A stretch of 64,000 nt of DNA from Combretum micranthum (lineage: Eukaryota; Streptophyta; Magnoliopsida; Myrtales; Combretaceae), in the NCBI GenBank assembly GCA_024138025.1, contig JAMXBD010000402.1:186001-250000 (forward strand). The letters run 5' to 3'. The first letter of the stretch is position 1. Every line of letters begins with the position of its first letter. The position numbers were made by a program, and so were the translations under genes. The notes beneath the pieces are model-generated. The model was not told the DNA's origin, made no database searches, and saw only the letters and a list, made by a program, of their open reading frames with translations. This document shows, one piece after another, positions 1 to 11,199 of the stretch.

Positions 1-1230
1 AATCGACAACAAAAGAAGAAATTCTTTGCAGAATTGAAGCATTATTTTTGGGAAGATCCATATTTATTCCGTATATGTTCAGATCAATTGATTCGGAGGT
101 ATATTTCGCATGAAGAAGGATGGAAGGTTCTGTTTCATTGTCACACCGGGCCAACTGGAGGTCATCATATTGCTAATAGGATTGCTCATAAGGTTTTGGA
201 ATCTGGTTTTTATTGGCCTACATTGTTTAAGGATGCTAAAAATTATGTAGTCCAATGTGATAGATGTCAGAGGGTTGGAAACATTTCTAGAAGGAATGAA
301 ATGCCCCAGCAGTATATTTTAGAGTGTGAGGTGTTCGATGTTTGGGGTATTGACTTCATGGGGCCATTTCCTCCTTCTTTTGGCCAAAAGTACATTCTTG
401 TTGCTGTAGATTATGTTTCCAAATGGGTTGAAGCTCAATCTTTCCCAACCAATGATGTTAGAGTGGTGCCGAAATTTTTGAAGAAGCTTTTCTCCCGATT
501 TGGAGTTCCTAAGGCACTTATTAGTGATAGAGGCACTCATTTTTGTAATAGTCAACTTGAAAAAGTTTTCAAACGGTATGGAGTCACTCATCATGTTGCA
601 ACTCCATATCACCCCCAAGCAAGTGGGCAGGTGGAGCTTTCCAACAGGGAAAAAAGAATTTTAGAGAAAACCGTTGCTTCTCATAGACGGGATTGGGCTG
701 ACAAGTTAGATGACGCTTTATGGGCTTATCGCACAGCTTATAAGACTCCACTAGACACTACACCGTTTCGGTTAGTATATGGCAAAGCGTGTCACCTTCC
801 TGTTGAGTTGGAGCATAGGGCTTATTGGGCAATCAAATCAGTGAATTTTGATTTGGAGAAAGCTGGAGCAAGACGAATGTTACAATTGAATGAGTTGAAT
901 GAATTGAGGCTAATGGCTTATGAAAATTCACATATTTACAAAGAAAAAGTCAAAAGATACCATGATTCTAGGATTTTGCACTCAAGACAGTTCAAAGAAG
1001 GTGATTCAGTTCTCCTTTTCAATTCTAGACTCATGTTATTTCCGGGAAAGCTCAAATCCCGTTGGTCTGGCCCATTCCAAGTTAAGAAAGTTTTTCCATA
1101 TGGGACAGTGGAGTTAGAAAATTCCGACAAAAGCTCATTTAAAGTGAATGGCCAGAGACTCAAACTCTATCTTGGTGGATCTCAATTTTTTCAAGAGAAA
1201 GAAGAACTTCATTTCCTTGTTTCCATCTGA
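1..1230 (+). CDS. Ty3 polyprotein C-terminal part: integrase (5' truncated by window)
   Basis: The frame is open from base 1 and ends at the TGA at 1228-1230. Counting from the Met at 34, an HHCC zinc-binding region lies around residues 35-78 (paired His, then CDRC at 75-78). The rve catalytic core follows with Asp107 (WGIDFMGPF), Asp165 (ISDRGTHF) and Glu201 (GQVELSNRE), so the DDE triad is complete. A C-terminal SH3-like/GPF-type segment ([18 protein letters not shown]) sits near residues 345-365. Integrase inserts the cDNA into the host genome after cleavage from the Gag-Pol polyprotein. No stop or frameshift is seen in this part, in contrast to the downstream frame. Confidence 0.92.
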   Translation, partial: NRQQKKKFFAELKHYFWEDPYLFRICSDQLIRRYISHEEGWKVLFHCHTGPTGGHHIANRIAHKVLESGFYWPTLFKDAKNYVVQCDRCQRVGNISRRNEMPQQYILECEVFDVWGIDFMGPFPPSFGQKYILVAVDYVSKWVEAQSFPTNDVRVVPKFLKKLFSRFGVPKALISDRGTHFCNSQLEKVFKRYGVTHHVATPYHPQASGQVELSNREKRILEKTVASHRRDWADKLDDALWAYRTAYKTPLDTTPFRLVYGKACHLPVELEHRAYWAIKSVNFDLEKAGARRMLQLNELNELRLMAYENSHIYKEKVKRYHDSRILHSRQFKEGDSVLLFNSRLMLFPGKLKSRWSGPFQVKKVFPYGTVELENSDKSSFKVNGQRLKLYLGGSQFFQEKEELHFLVSI

Positions 1231-1279
1231 GTCAATCTTTTTCAATAAGTCGAGCTAACGACGTTAAACAAAAGCGCTT

Positions 1280-1297
1280 CTTGGGAGGCAACCCAAG
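1280..1297 (+). other. Conserved-looking stem-loop just after pol
   Basis: The bases CTTGGG-AGGCAA-CCCAAG form a perfect 6-bp stem with a 6-base loop, 50 bases after the integrase stop. From general knowledge, a GGGAGGCAACCC word after pol recurs in Athila elements; its role is not known to me. Confidence 0.5.
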
Positions 1298-2711
1298 TCT
1301 AACTTTTAACATCTTTCTTTTGCTTTGTTTGTTTTTGTTGTTTGCAGAATAAGCACTTAAGCATACTTGAGTTTTGTCAACAAGGAAGCAAAAACTTAAT
1401 GATTTGATGGATACAGTATACAAACAGGGCAGTTTAATCTCCTGTTGCACATACTGACCTATTCAAGCGCTTTTCAATTTCACAAACGCTGATATAAACG
1501 GCCCCATGTGGATACCGTTTGCGTTTTTGGATTGCCACAGTGACTGCAACGGCCACACAAACAAGGCCGTTTCCATACTTTTTGCTTTGCACAAATTTTT
1601 TTTACATATCAGTAGTTGCAACGTCTATCTAAATGGCTGCGTTTCCATTCTCTTTTAATTCACTCTCAACATTTTCTTGTCCAGTGACCGCAACGAGCAT
1701 ACAAACGAGGCCGTTCACTCTCCTCAATCGTTCTAAAAATACAAACGGAGTCGTTGGCTTTCATCACAACATCAATCGTGTGGTCAGTAGGCATAACGGG
1801 CACACACATAGGTGCGTTTGCGAGGGCTTTTGCTCACAGGTATATCCTTCTCCTTTTCTCTTTTCTTTTATTCTTCCTCTGAACTCTCAAGGCCGTTCTT
1901 CATTCTCCACGCGATGCACAATTTTTTTTTCTCTTTCAGTTTCAGATCATTTCTCAGGTAATTTTTTTTTCCTTTCTTTTCTCCTGTTTCGACTGTCGAT
2001 AATCCTGTCTGGTTGATTTTAGGGTTTGATCATATTGTGATTTTTTTTTTTTTGATGACTGTACTTAAGCTGTTGGGGTTTCTGCTTTTTAATCTTCGCT
2101 TTAACCGTTGTTACACTCATTAGGAATATCTTGCTGCCTTCTTATCATATGGAAAGTTTGTTCCGTGTTGATATTTGTCTAACTTCTTCGTGAATAATCA
2201 AATTCTAGGTTCAAAGATTTCCAAATTGTGGATTTGATTCTCTTTTTGACTTTTGAGCTTGTGAATGCATGGTTTAATCGTGAGCTTATCATTGTTTAGA
2301 TTCTTGTTATTATATAAGGATTCATGTCCTCCATAAGTCTTGTTATGAGAATCAATTATCCAATCAATGTTCCTCTCGTGGTCTCTAAGCTATTGGGGTT
2401 TAGCTTGTTTTTGTTTCCATACTTATGAGCTTACACATCTTTGTTCCACCATTTTACTGCTATCTTTAGCATGATAGGACTTTCGGGCTTCATACATTAC
2501 ATTCCATTTACTGAATCTCCACATGTTGAGTTGTACAACCCATGATTGTTTGAAATTGTTTTTTTTCTCTCTTAGATGTTTGTTCTGTTTTTACTCTCAA
2601 GGGCATTTCACTATCTTGAATTTGATTATCATCTTTCATTTTGCTATACTCTGAACTCAATTGATCGTTTCATCATGAGTTGTTGTTTTGCAATCTTTGT
2701 ACACACTTTGA

Positions 2712-2732
2712 TCTCATTTCAATTGCTCACAG
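2712..2732 (+). promoter_or_regulatory. Candidate splice acceptor directly before env-like ATG
   Basis: A pyrimidine-rich stretch ends in CTCACAG immediately before the ATG at 2733. An AG abutting the start codon would place the env-like frame first on a spliced RNA. The matching donor is not identified; it could lie left of the window. Confidence 0.45.
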
Positions 2733-3667
2733 ATGGGCAAAAAGACAGTTGCAAATAAGAAGCGTCCCAGATCTTCAAGTGGATCTACAAGCACTTTAAG
2801 ACCACCAATATCTTTGACTGAGGAGCATCGCCATCGTTTTAGAGAAATGCTGAGGACTAAAATTTTCAAATCTAATGTTCTTTACGATCCAGATTTAATG
2901 AGGAAGTATGGGTTGGAATCTAATTTTCAACGCTATTTTGCTGATCCAGCTTGGGCAAAATTGTTCGCTATCCAAGAGAAGACTTATAAGGCGATCAGTT
3001 TTGAAGTCCTTTCATCTTTTGAGATTGCTTACCCATATCCAGTCAATGGGCTTGACAATGAGGTTTCTTTCTCTGCTTTTGGCCAATATTATCACATTCC
3101 TATGGTACAATTTTGTGTTTATTCAGGCCTTTACATTGAGGAGGAAGTACAAAGCGATGATACATTTTCAACAATTCCAAACATGGGATACAAGTTGACA
3201 TGAACAATTTTTGGAAGTCGATTTCCACCAGGTGGCCTTATGATTCCTTTGCTTCTAGAGGCACTCAATTACGAGAGAATAGTGCTCGTTTGCTTCATTG
3301 GATGCTTGTTCGATCCTTGAATGGTCGAATTCATAGTACTAGTGTTGTGAGTTAACCTGATTTATTTACCATGTTTAGCATGATGACTAGTACTAGAATT
3401 AATGTTACTCTTCAATTAGCTTTTGTAATTCGTCACCAAACGCAAATTTCAATTCATGGTGTGTTTTGTGGAGCTTTTATTACTAGAATTTTGAAGAATA
3501 TGGGAATTTTTCCGAGTGAAGAGCCTGAGGACATTGCTTCTACTTCTTACATGATGTCTGAAAGTATTTTTCTTCAATGGCGCTTTCCTAAGGCTGTTAA
3601 TCTTCAAGATGAACCCGTTCCTCCAACTGCTGAAGATGAATCTGTTCAGCCTTTATCTTCTTGCTAA
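2733..3667 (+). pseudogene. ATHILA ORF-1 / env-like protein, frameshifted
   Basis: Starts MGKKTVANKKRPRSSSG, a basic Ser-rich N-terminus, then a segment typical of the ATHILA ORF-1 family (FQRYFADPAWAKLF, YPVNGLDNEVSFSAFGQYY). The first frame stops at 3201-3203. Homologous text continues in another frame (NNFWKSISTRWPYDSFASRG, 3200-3350), then after a stop in a third stretch 3371-3667 (SMMTSTRINVTLQLAF, GVFCGAFITRI). So at least one frameshift and one stop break it. A Lys/Gln-rich, coiled-coil-like tail may follow after 3668. No signal peptide or clear transmembrane segment was found, so env-like here describes position, not proven function. Confidence 0.8.
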
Positions 3668-5523
3668 TTGATTGAGGAGATAAACACTTTGAAGAAACAA
3701 CAACAAAAATCCTCAAGAGAGAGAAAAAGCTTAAAACTCTCATTGTTTCATGTTTTAAGTCTATTGCTGATACATTACAGTCATCTTTGCCAGCTTGTGT
3801 TCATTCTTCTAGCAGTGATGACAACGATGATAAGGAGCCACACTCTAATCATTTGCTCCTCGCACATCTGGATTAGCTGCTGGTGATGATATGGATGATT
3901 TTGATCGAGATATTGATAATTTTGTCGCTGAAGAAGTAGGAAACGATGACCCGGTCGGTGGCATAGACATTTTGGACCATGGCTCTGACAATAATGATGC
4001 AGGAACCACTTTTGCACCAAGAAGAGGAAGATCTGATGTTTGATTTTGTTTTATCTTCCTACAAGTTTATTTTGCTTTCTAGTTTATTTTACTTTTGTTT
4101 TCTTTTCTTTCTCACTTTGGTGTTTGCTGTTTCTTCTCTGTTTCTTTTATCCTTGTTTGCATTTTGTTGCAGGTTATTCTTCACTGGATCTTTGATGTCA
4201 CCATTTTAATCTTCAGGGCAGTTCCTTTTCCTCTATCTGTTTCATGCCTTTATTTTGTCATTCTATTTTTTTTCCTCCTTGATTTCTCATGATATGACAT
4301 TGCGGACAATGTCTTCAAACGTGTGGGGGAAGGAATTAGATATTTTCTTCAAGAAGGAGAAGAGAAATTAGGGGTTTTGTGCTAATTTTGTCTGGATAAA
4401 CATTTGATTAAATTTCAAATTTCTTACTAACTCTTTGTAGACAATTGGACTTTAAAATCATGATCATTTGGAATCTATAGAATCATTTTACACTCTCATT
4501 TTACTTTATTTGAATCCTTAATACTTAGTCAAAGTTATGATTTAAATCTAAGTGAAACAAGCTTACTTACCTTTAATGATGGATTTTAGAGTTGGATTTA
4601 GATTTGGGGTCCTTAGTAAAAGGTTAAGTGGTTTTATTTTTAAGTTCTCTAGGATTATATTTTTCCATGAAGAATCTTGAAAGTTCTTTAATTTCTAGTG
4701 AAAGGGCAAATGAGATATTTCTCTTAGAATTCTCTCTAGTATCATATATAAAAATATATATATATATATATATATAAATTTTGAGAAAGCTTTTTCCGCT
4801 GACTCAGGTAAGTGGGTCAAGAGTATAAAAATCTGAATGTTAGAGTGGGTGAGAGTTCGTTAGGGTATTTTAAAACCTAGTCACTTGAGTGAGGAACTCG
4901 GGATGTACTGACTCAATGATCTCACTATAACAAGAAAGATGAAAAAGCAAATAAGGCTGAAAAGATGCGGGCCAAAACCCGTCCAGAGGAATTAGAAAAG
5001 ATGGAGTTAAAATCCTCCCCCTCTGAAGGTCAATTTAATAATCATGCTTTAAAAAAAAATAAAATAAAATAATAAAAATAAAATAAAAATAAAAATTAAG
5101 ATCACAAAAAGGAGAGAAGACTAGGGGAGATTTCAATGTAACATACTTTCATTTTAGATTCTTGTGCTTAGAAAGATGATTGATGGAATTATATACTCTC
5201 AAGTGAACAAGTGAAGTGGATCAAAGCTCTTTTTACTTTGTTTGACCCTGGATTTACTTTTTACTTTGAAAGCTAGTATTAAAGAGTAAGGGTAAAGCTT
5301 GGTTTACTTTGATTAATCTTAGAAGATTGGCTAAAATATTTAGTTGATTCATTAACCTATGGGTAGAGTGAGAGTTTTCTTTTAAGAATGAAGGATTTAA
5401 AATGAACTTGAATGATTGTTATCTTGTTATATGAATCATGATTGATGATTAGTCTATCTGTTGATCATTTCTCCTCAGTTTTTAATGATATGAACTGTTT
5501 TACTTGAGGACAAGCAAAGGGTT
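3668..5523 (+). other. Athila 3' noncoding region
   Basis: No supported gene. The stretch holds acidic-rich remnants of the env-like tail to about 4040, T-rich DNA, a second polypurine-like tract at 4321-4333, an (AT)n run near 4743-4775 and an A-rich AAAAT run near 5050-5098. Confidence 0.6.
4296..4333 (+). other. Internal polypurine-like tract with small hairpin
   Basis: GTGTGGGGGAAGG at 4321-4333 shares GTGTGGGGGAA with the true tract next to the 3' LTR (5526-5536). It follows a short inverted repeat, CATTG-CGGA-CAATG. It may be a second priming site or a duplicated remnant. Confidence 0.45.
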
Positions 5524-5539
5524 AAGTGTGGGGGAAATT
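5524..5539 (+). other. Polypurine tract for plus-strand priming
   Basis: AAGTGTGGGGGAAATT lies directly before the TGAT that opens the 3' LTR. G/A-rich tracts in this position prime plus-strand DNA synthesis in LTR retrotransposons. The composition is the usual Athila form. Confidence 0.8.
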
Positions 5540-6960
5540 TGATAAGTGATGTAACACCCTTATTTCTAAGATAATTTTGGGCTCATTATTTGTTTTTCTA
5601 AATGAAAATCATCTAAAACTGGTTCTTAGTGCTTAATTTGTCAATTTTAGGTTCTTTACAAAGGAATATTTCAAATTCAACAATTTTGGAGCTCAACAGT
5701 ACATTTAAGGACAAATCAGAAAAGCAAACAGTCACTCAAACGACCCCGTTTGGCGGGGTGTTTGGAATCAGCGCCTAAGATTTGACCAGTAGCCGCAACA
5801 GCCGAGCAAACAGCCCTGTTTGCAAGGATGTTTACTCCAGTTTCAAGGACAGCAGGAGCAACAGGCAAGCAAATGGGGCCGTTTGTACCCCCGTTTGTAG
5901 CAGCAAATTTTCCTCTATGATATTTTTCTTCTCTTTCTGTATTGGACCCATTTTTATATATGTTGGAGAGGAGAGAGAAAGTTAGTTACACATTTTTAAA
6001 AAAGAATTATATACAACCTTTTCTTCTGGTTTTGTGAGAGAGATTCTTATGGGAAATCAAGTTACGAAGGATTCAAGCAAAGATTCATCCAGATTATTAG
6101 ATCTAAATTCTCGAGCTGAACTTCATTTTTACAGGTTGTATTCATGATTTTGATATCTTCCATTCAATTCAATTGTTTTCTATTATCTTAATGGAGGAGT
6201 AGATTGTAGATCTAGATTGAGTTCGGAATTTAATTTCATCATGTGTTGAGAATGAGATCTTAATGAATTTTTGTTGAATCTCTTATATTCTAATTACATG
6301 TTCTTCATGTTTTCTTAAATTCGTATCTCTTGAGTACAAGTTTATAACTGATTTTATTCAAGTAGATTGAGAAATCATTTGAATGAATAGATCTATGCAA
6401 TTAGATAAGATTTGATTGTTAACCTAGAGCTAGGTTACAAGAATCTTCTATATTATCTTTGTCTTCTTGAGTTCTTGAACTTCATGCGATTTTAGGTTGT
6501 ACTTAGTTAAGGAGAGATCCTTATTAATCGATCTAAAATTAGATAAGTTGATATATCTGAGAGGATCATCAATTTGTTGAAGGAACTCAACAGTATAAGA
6601 ATTCAAATGGAATAATCTTTAGTTTTTCTATGATTCACATGATGAAAATAAATGAAGAACAAGATCTAGGTCGTTTTTAGCTATTGTTTTCAAATCTAGC
6701 TTGAATCTCGTGAACTTGTGTTTCTAAATCGCTGCAATTAATAGTTTCCTTTAATAGATAGTGTTAATTGATTCATCTCTCATTCATCTAGCTGAATAGT
6801 AGAGTGAAAGTGAGTACTAATACTTATTCTACCCCCGTGGACGACCTCGATCTAAACACTATTCTACGAATTGATAGGTTCACTGCCTGTTGTTCTTCGT
6901 AGTAGTTAAGAAAGAGTTTTATAAATTTTAAACTACGATTGGTAATGATTTTAACCATCA
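5540..6960 (+). repeat. Athila 3' LTR (~1.42 kb)
   Basis: Opens TGATAAGTGATG right after the polypurine tract and closes TTTTAACCATCA, giving matching TGAT/ATCA ends. Length fits Athila LTRs. It holds a TATA box near 5954 and, near the end, CCCCGTGGACGACCTCG, a word typical of this clade. Boundaries rest on the termini alone because the other LTR is outside the window. Confidence 0.8.
5954..5961 (+). promoter_or_regulatory. TATA box of Athila LTR promoter
   Basis: TTATATAT lies in the context CCATTTTTATATATG about 415 bp into the LTR, just downstream of CAAACG/CCGTTTG words (5735-5905). It would mark the U3/R boundary. Confidence 0.55.
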
Positions 6961-7300
6961 CGTTGGGACACCCAACAAAAGATTGTTGGATGCTGAAGAG
7001 GATTTTTAATAAAAAAGTTCACAATGGCAAATTAAAACTTGAAGACAATGATGCACGAATGATGGATGATGAAGGCACAGATAATGAATTTTCTTTTTAG
7101 TAATATCAATTGTATACTAAAGGCAGAAGTTGCCTATTGCTCATCCCCATTTGTAATAGGGAAGAGAAATAAAGTAAACAATAATGATAATCCAGTATGT
7201 TTTTTCCTTTCCCTTCTCGTCCATCTTCTTCTATACTCGCTTGTACTTATGTTTAAAACACTTCTAATAAGCATATGGTGAATAAATATATTTGTTCATT
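6961..7300. other. Intergenic, nothing recognised
   Basis: AT-rich stretch right of the LTR. The small open frame at 7066-7281 has no recognisable motif. Confidence 0.5.
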
Positions 7301-8330
7301 ATTCTTCACTTGGGATCCAAGCAATCTCAGTTGTGATGAGTAGAAGCGACTGCACAGTAGGTTTGGTAGCTGTAACACCATTTCGTAGAATCGAGGTCGA
7401 AGCGACCTCATCCATGGTTGATTGAAGCGATCACTCCATGGTAGTCACTATCACTTGGTAGAAGCATATGCTCTTAAGCATGTGGTGGGTGCAATACCCA
7501 TTTCTACAACATTATCTACAAAATCGAAGCAATTGCAGCCGTGATAAGTTAAAGCGACTCCTTAGCAGGCTTGATAGCCGTAATGTTGTTTCGCAAAAAT
7601 TGAGGTCGAAGTGACTTCATCCATGGTTGATCAAAGCAATCACATTATGGTAATTGCTATCGCTTGGTAGAAGCATCTGCTCCTGAGCATGCGACGGGTA
7701 CAATACCCATTTCTGCAACATTATCTATGAGATCGAAGCAATCATAGCTGTGATGAGTCGAAGCTACTCCATAGTAGGCTTAGCAACCCTAAAGCCATTC
7801 ATAGAATTAAGGTCGAAGCGATCTCATTCATGGTTGGTTGAAGCAATCACTTCATGGTAGTCACTATCGCTTGGTAGAAGCATCTACTCCTAAGCATGCG
7901 ATAGGTGCAATACCCATTTCAGTTACATCATTTACAAGATCGAAGGGATCTCAGCTGTGACTAGTTGAAGCAACTCCACAGTAGGCCTGTCAATCATAAT
8001 GCCATTTCATAAAAACGTGGTCGAAACAACCTCATCCATGATTGATCGAAACGATCACTTCATGGTAATCGTAACCGTTCGGTAGAAGTATCTGCTCCTA
8101 AGTATGTAGTAGGTGCAATATCCACTTCAGCAACATCGTTGATGAAATTGAAGCAATTAAAGCAATCTCAGTTGTGAAAGATCAAAGCGATCCCATAGTA
8201 GAATTCGAGATAGCATCATCCATGAATGATTGGTGCAATCATGTCATGGTAGCCTTAATTGCTTAGTAGAAGCATCTCCTTTTAAGTTTGTAGTAGGTGC
8301 AATGCCCCTCTCCATAACCTATTATAATCA
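7300..8330. repeat. Degenerate ~208-bp tandem array (about 5 copies)
   Basis: The anchor TCCATGGTTG or a variant recurs at 7411, 7620, 7827, 8035 and 8219, i.e. every 207-209 bp, with a shorter last unit. Other shared words in each unit are GGTAGAAGCATCTGCTCCTA and GGTGCAATACCCA. The short word GAAGCGA/GAAGCAA is scattered within units, hinting at an older, smaller repeat. A faint sixth unit may run to about 8480. No coding frame spans it. Confidence 0.8.
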
Positions 8331-9160
8331 TGTGATTAAAGTACAATCGGTTTGCAATCTTGAAGCAAACCCATGGTAGGAATGGCATCTGTAATCATAT
8401 ATCATTTGATCTCAAGAGTTGAAGCAACTCTATGAATGCATAAACTATAAGTGATAGCATGGTATGAGTTGCTGCCCTGTCATATAATGATGCAACATTA
8501 ATTAGGGGAGAAGAACTCAATACATGAGCTTTTTTGAGGGTTTCTTGAATGTGACTACTACAGGAGGCATATTCCTATCTTGGAGAATAATCACTTGGCA
8601 TAAGCACTTGAGAGTGAAGCATGCTGAAGTAATGTACCTATCTTGGTACTCATAGGCAATGCACCTCCAACATGAAGAGAACAACACATTGTGATGAGGA
8701 ATCGATACACTCATGCGAGTACGATGTTCAGTTGATGATGGCAAACATGAGTTCCCAATACCTTGAAAGCTACAATGTTACCTAGTATTGATGACAACTA
8801 TTAGAGTATGCTTGATGAGTGAGCAGAGTGTGTTTTCTTACTTCTGTCCTCTCCCTAGTGTGCTTTCTCGGCTTTGCAAATACAAAGCCTTGTTTAACTA
8901 AGTATTACAATCGAAAAGTACAGATGACATTAAGGTTATTCTAACTCATATAATGAAATGTTGATGCTTAGTTGACAAAACATCGATAGTTTGCTTGTGG
9001 AGTGCTACCAGCATGATGGAGAACAAATCTTTATTGACGAATTGATTTGCTTCATTGATAGAATTAATCTTCGATAGTAGAATGACAACGTTCTAGCTAT
9101 GTTGAGATTTCCAACTATGTATAATGCCCATGAAGACTAGTTTTTTATGACCGACTTTGG
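8331..9160. other. Intergenic, nothing recognised
   Basis: No gene, repeat end or RNA structure could be supported. The 75-aa minus frame at 8517-8744 has no recognisable feature. Confidence 0.4.
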
Positions 9161-9171
9161 GAAGCTAAATT

Positions 9172-9285
9172 GAGTACAGAGCAAAGATATAGGCGCATAT
9201 GATCCCTCAATTCTCATTGAAGTATAATTGAGTATAAGCACAGAGCAGTGGTATAGGCGCATGTGGTCATCAATCCTCATTTCCA
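9172..9285. repeat. Short tandem duplication (~55-60 bp units)
   Basis: Two neighbouring units share AGAGCA, then GGTATAGGCGCAT or GATATAGGCGCAT, then CAAT(T)CTCATT. They differ by small indels. Confidence 0.6.
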
Positions 9286-9362
9286 TCCACAAGAGTCTTT
9301 GCTAACTTCGTTGTTGGTGTAACTATTGCAAGGAGATGAGAGTTTACATTTGCAAGATCCAT

Positions 9363-9640
9363 AACAAATCTAGAAAAGATTGGGCACCAAAGCAATGCAA
9401 GGTCACTCATGGGTTATGCCAAATGGTCGGTGCCAGAGAGACAAGATTGCTCATGAGCTCATATCAAGTCTAGAAGAGACCAGGAAAGTAGAAGCAACCC
9501 ATATCAAAGCTAGAAGAGGCCGAGTACCAAAATAATATAAGTCCACTCTTGGATCGTACCCAAAGGTCTGTGCTAGAGCGACATAAGTCTACTTATGGGC
9601 CTGTGACAAGTCTAGCAGAGAATGGGAGAGAGTTAGGGCA
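9363..9640. repeat. ~141-bp tandem duplication
   Basis: Units begin near 9365 and 9506. Shared order: TCTAGAA or GCTAGAA, GG(G)CACCAAA or GAGTACCAAA, GGTCNGTGC then AGAG(A)GACA. A partial third start (GTCTAGCAGAGAATGGG) closes the array near 9625. Confidence 0.65.
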
Positions 9641-9879
9641 ACACTTAAGCCACAATGAAGCCCACAAACAATAAAATGTTATTCTACTAACTTGCAAAAA
9701 GATTAAAACACATTAAAAAAAAAAAAAACTGTGAAAAAAAAGGAAGAAAATTTGTCAAAAAAAAAAAGGAAAAAAACTCCTTGAGCTCATTTACAAGACA
9801 GGTTCTAAAGCAATCGAATATATTTGTTACAACAAATTAAGATGAGAAGTTGAAACGGTTAAAAAAAAAGGCAAAATCA

Positions 9880-10400
9880 AGATAAATCAATCGAGCTTCG
9901 TCCATGTAATCACCGAGCTGCTTCTTGTTAAGTCAGAGCCACAAATCGATGCAGTTCACCGACCTATAAAGAAAAAGATCGATAAAAAATCAAGTTATAA
10001 TAATTGTCTGACTTTGTTGATAGCAGCATCCATAGAGCTAGGACTCACCGGCTTCGTGGCAGTACAAGACACTCGTCCAAAAAATTATGATCAGCAGTAG
10101 AAAACATCAATCAATATGACAAGCACCTAATTGATCAATTACCAAACCACCAAACATGAAAGCCAACCAGATCGTCAACACCGCATAGGGAGAACTAGAG
10201 CCTTGAAGAAACCACCGTGTATGCTAGATCCATTACAGATCAATGTCCTCCACCGAATTCCTTCTCGTAGCAAATTTTTTTGACTGCACATTCTACCGAG
10301 ATCAAGCCTGCAAGGTCAACTGTTCTGGAGACTGGAAGAGGCTGGTTCGATGGTGGAGCGAAGCAAATCAAAGGATGAAACCTACTATATTTATATGGCC
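9880..10400 (-). promoter_or_regulatory. Possible minus-strand promoter and spliced leader
   Basis: On the minus strand a TATA-like CATATAAATATAG sits near 10386-10400. A donor-like CCGGTGAGTCC lies near 10045-10055, and an acceptor-like TTTCTTTATAG-GTCGGTG near 9959-9975 follows a T-rich stretch. No convincing protein frame follows. It may be the 5' end of an unrecognised transcript or a TE remnant. Confidence 0.25.
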
Positions 10401-10920
10401 CGTTGTCACAGCGACCCAGATCTTGGACGTCATCTGTGGCCCTCCATCGTAGCTTCGATTCTTTTAAATGTATAATGTCTGGAGGAACGATCATGTTATC
10501 TAAGCAAATTTGAGCAATTCAATGAAATCCAAATATGAATGCATTCGTACTCACAGGAGTACCTATCGCCAAGCAGAAAACTTATTTACAGGGACAGACA
10601 GCTTTAGGAGGAATAGTCTTCAGAAGACTATGCTATCGGAAGACGTTGGAGTCCATCTCATAGGCTGCTCATAGGCTGTATTAAGGACTCGGACTCCTGG
10701 TATCCGCAAGCTTGGCAAGTCGTCGATGATGATAGAATCACAAAAAAATAAAAAAATAAAAAAAGAGAGAATGTACGAAAGAAACAGAAAGTCTATTGAT
10801 GGGTTTAGAAGAAGATGGAATGAGAATGGAAACTGGTATTGAATTTCACCTTAAATGGTAATGATGAATAATGGTGCGAGTTATGGAATTAAAATTTTTT
10901 AGAGACCGTTTGACTTTCCA

Positions 10921-10928
10921 CAGAAAAA

Positions 10929-10973
<45 letters not shown>

Positions 10974-10978
10974 CACCC
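10921..10978. repeat. Compound microsatellite A(n)-(TA)n-(CA)n
   Basis: A run of A, then about eleven TA units, then CA units and a C run. The short open frames over it on both strands are products of the simple repeat. Confidence 0.9.
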
Positions 10979-11171
10979 CCATGCCACCTCAGCATACCGC
11001 AATGTAATTTTTTTCCCCTCCACAAAGGGGCAATATACCGTCGCATTACTGCTCGCTCTAGGGCTTCGCCCCCGAAGCTTCATATCACTTGTGCGACAAA
11101 ACATCTACCCCATTTACTATTGTCCTTTGGAGCTTAATTTAATGCTTTCATTCAATCATTGAGCATTATAA

Positions 11172-11199
11172 AAAGAAGAAGAAGAAGAAGAAGAAGAAA
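11172..11199. repeat. (GAA)n microsatellite
   Basis: About nine GAA units in tandem. Confidence 0.9.

Larger units (their letters stand above)
1231..2732 (+). other. Noncoding leader between integrase and env-like frame
   Basis: About 1.5 kb without a supported gene. It carries GTTTG/CAAAC words (1495-1830) also found in the 3' LTR, several pyrimidine tracts, and donor-like sites such as CACAG-GTATAT near 1840 and CTCAG-GTAATT near 1955. Long leaders of this kind in Athila elements fit expression of the downstream frame from a spliced subgenomic RNA. The 127-aa frame at 1633-2016 crosses these tracts and shows no domain. Confidence 0.6.
1..6960 (+). mobile_element. Athila-type Ty3 retrotransposon, 3' two-thirds
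   Basis: Order seen on the plus strand: end of pol (integrase), a long noncoding leader, an ATHILA ORF-1/env-like frame, an AT-rich 3' untranslated stretch, a polypurine tract and a 3' LTR. This order is that of the Athila clade of Ty3 elements. The 5' LTR, gag, protease, RT and RNase H lie left of the window. The integrase frame is open but the env-like frame is broken, so the copy looks partly decayed. The 5-bp target duplication cannot be tested because the 5' end is missing; the bases after the 3' LTR begin cgttg. Confidence 0.88.

Noticed and set aside
319..618. Minus-strand 99-aa frame
   Set aside because: Antisense shadow of the integrase core.
1633..2016. 127-aa frame in the Athila leader as a gene
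   Set aside because: It is low-complexity Ser/Phe-rich, crosses pyrimidine tracts and donor-like sites, and has no domain.
2733..3667. Env-like frame as a functional envelope
   Set aside because: No signal peptide, no clear membrane anchor, and the frame is broken.
10846..11137. Overlapping short frames on both strands
   Set aside because: They run through an A(n)-(TA)n-(CA)n microsatellite and have Tyr-Ile repeats only.
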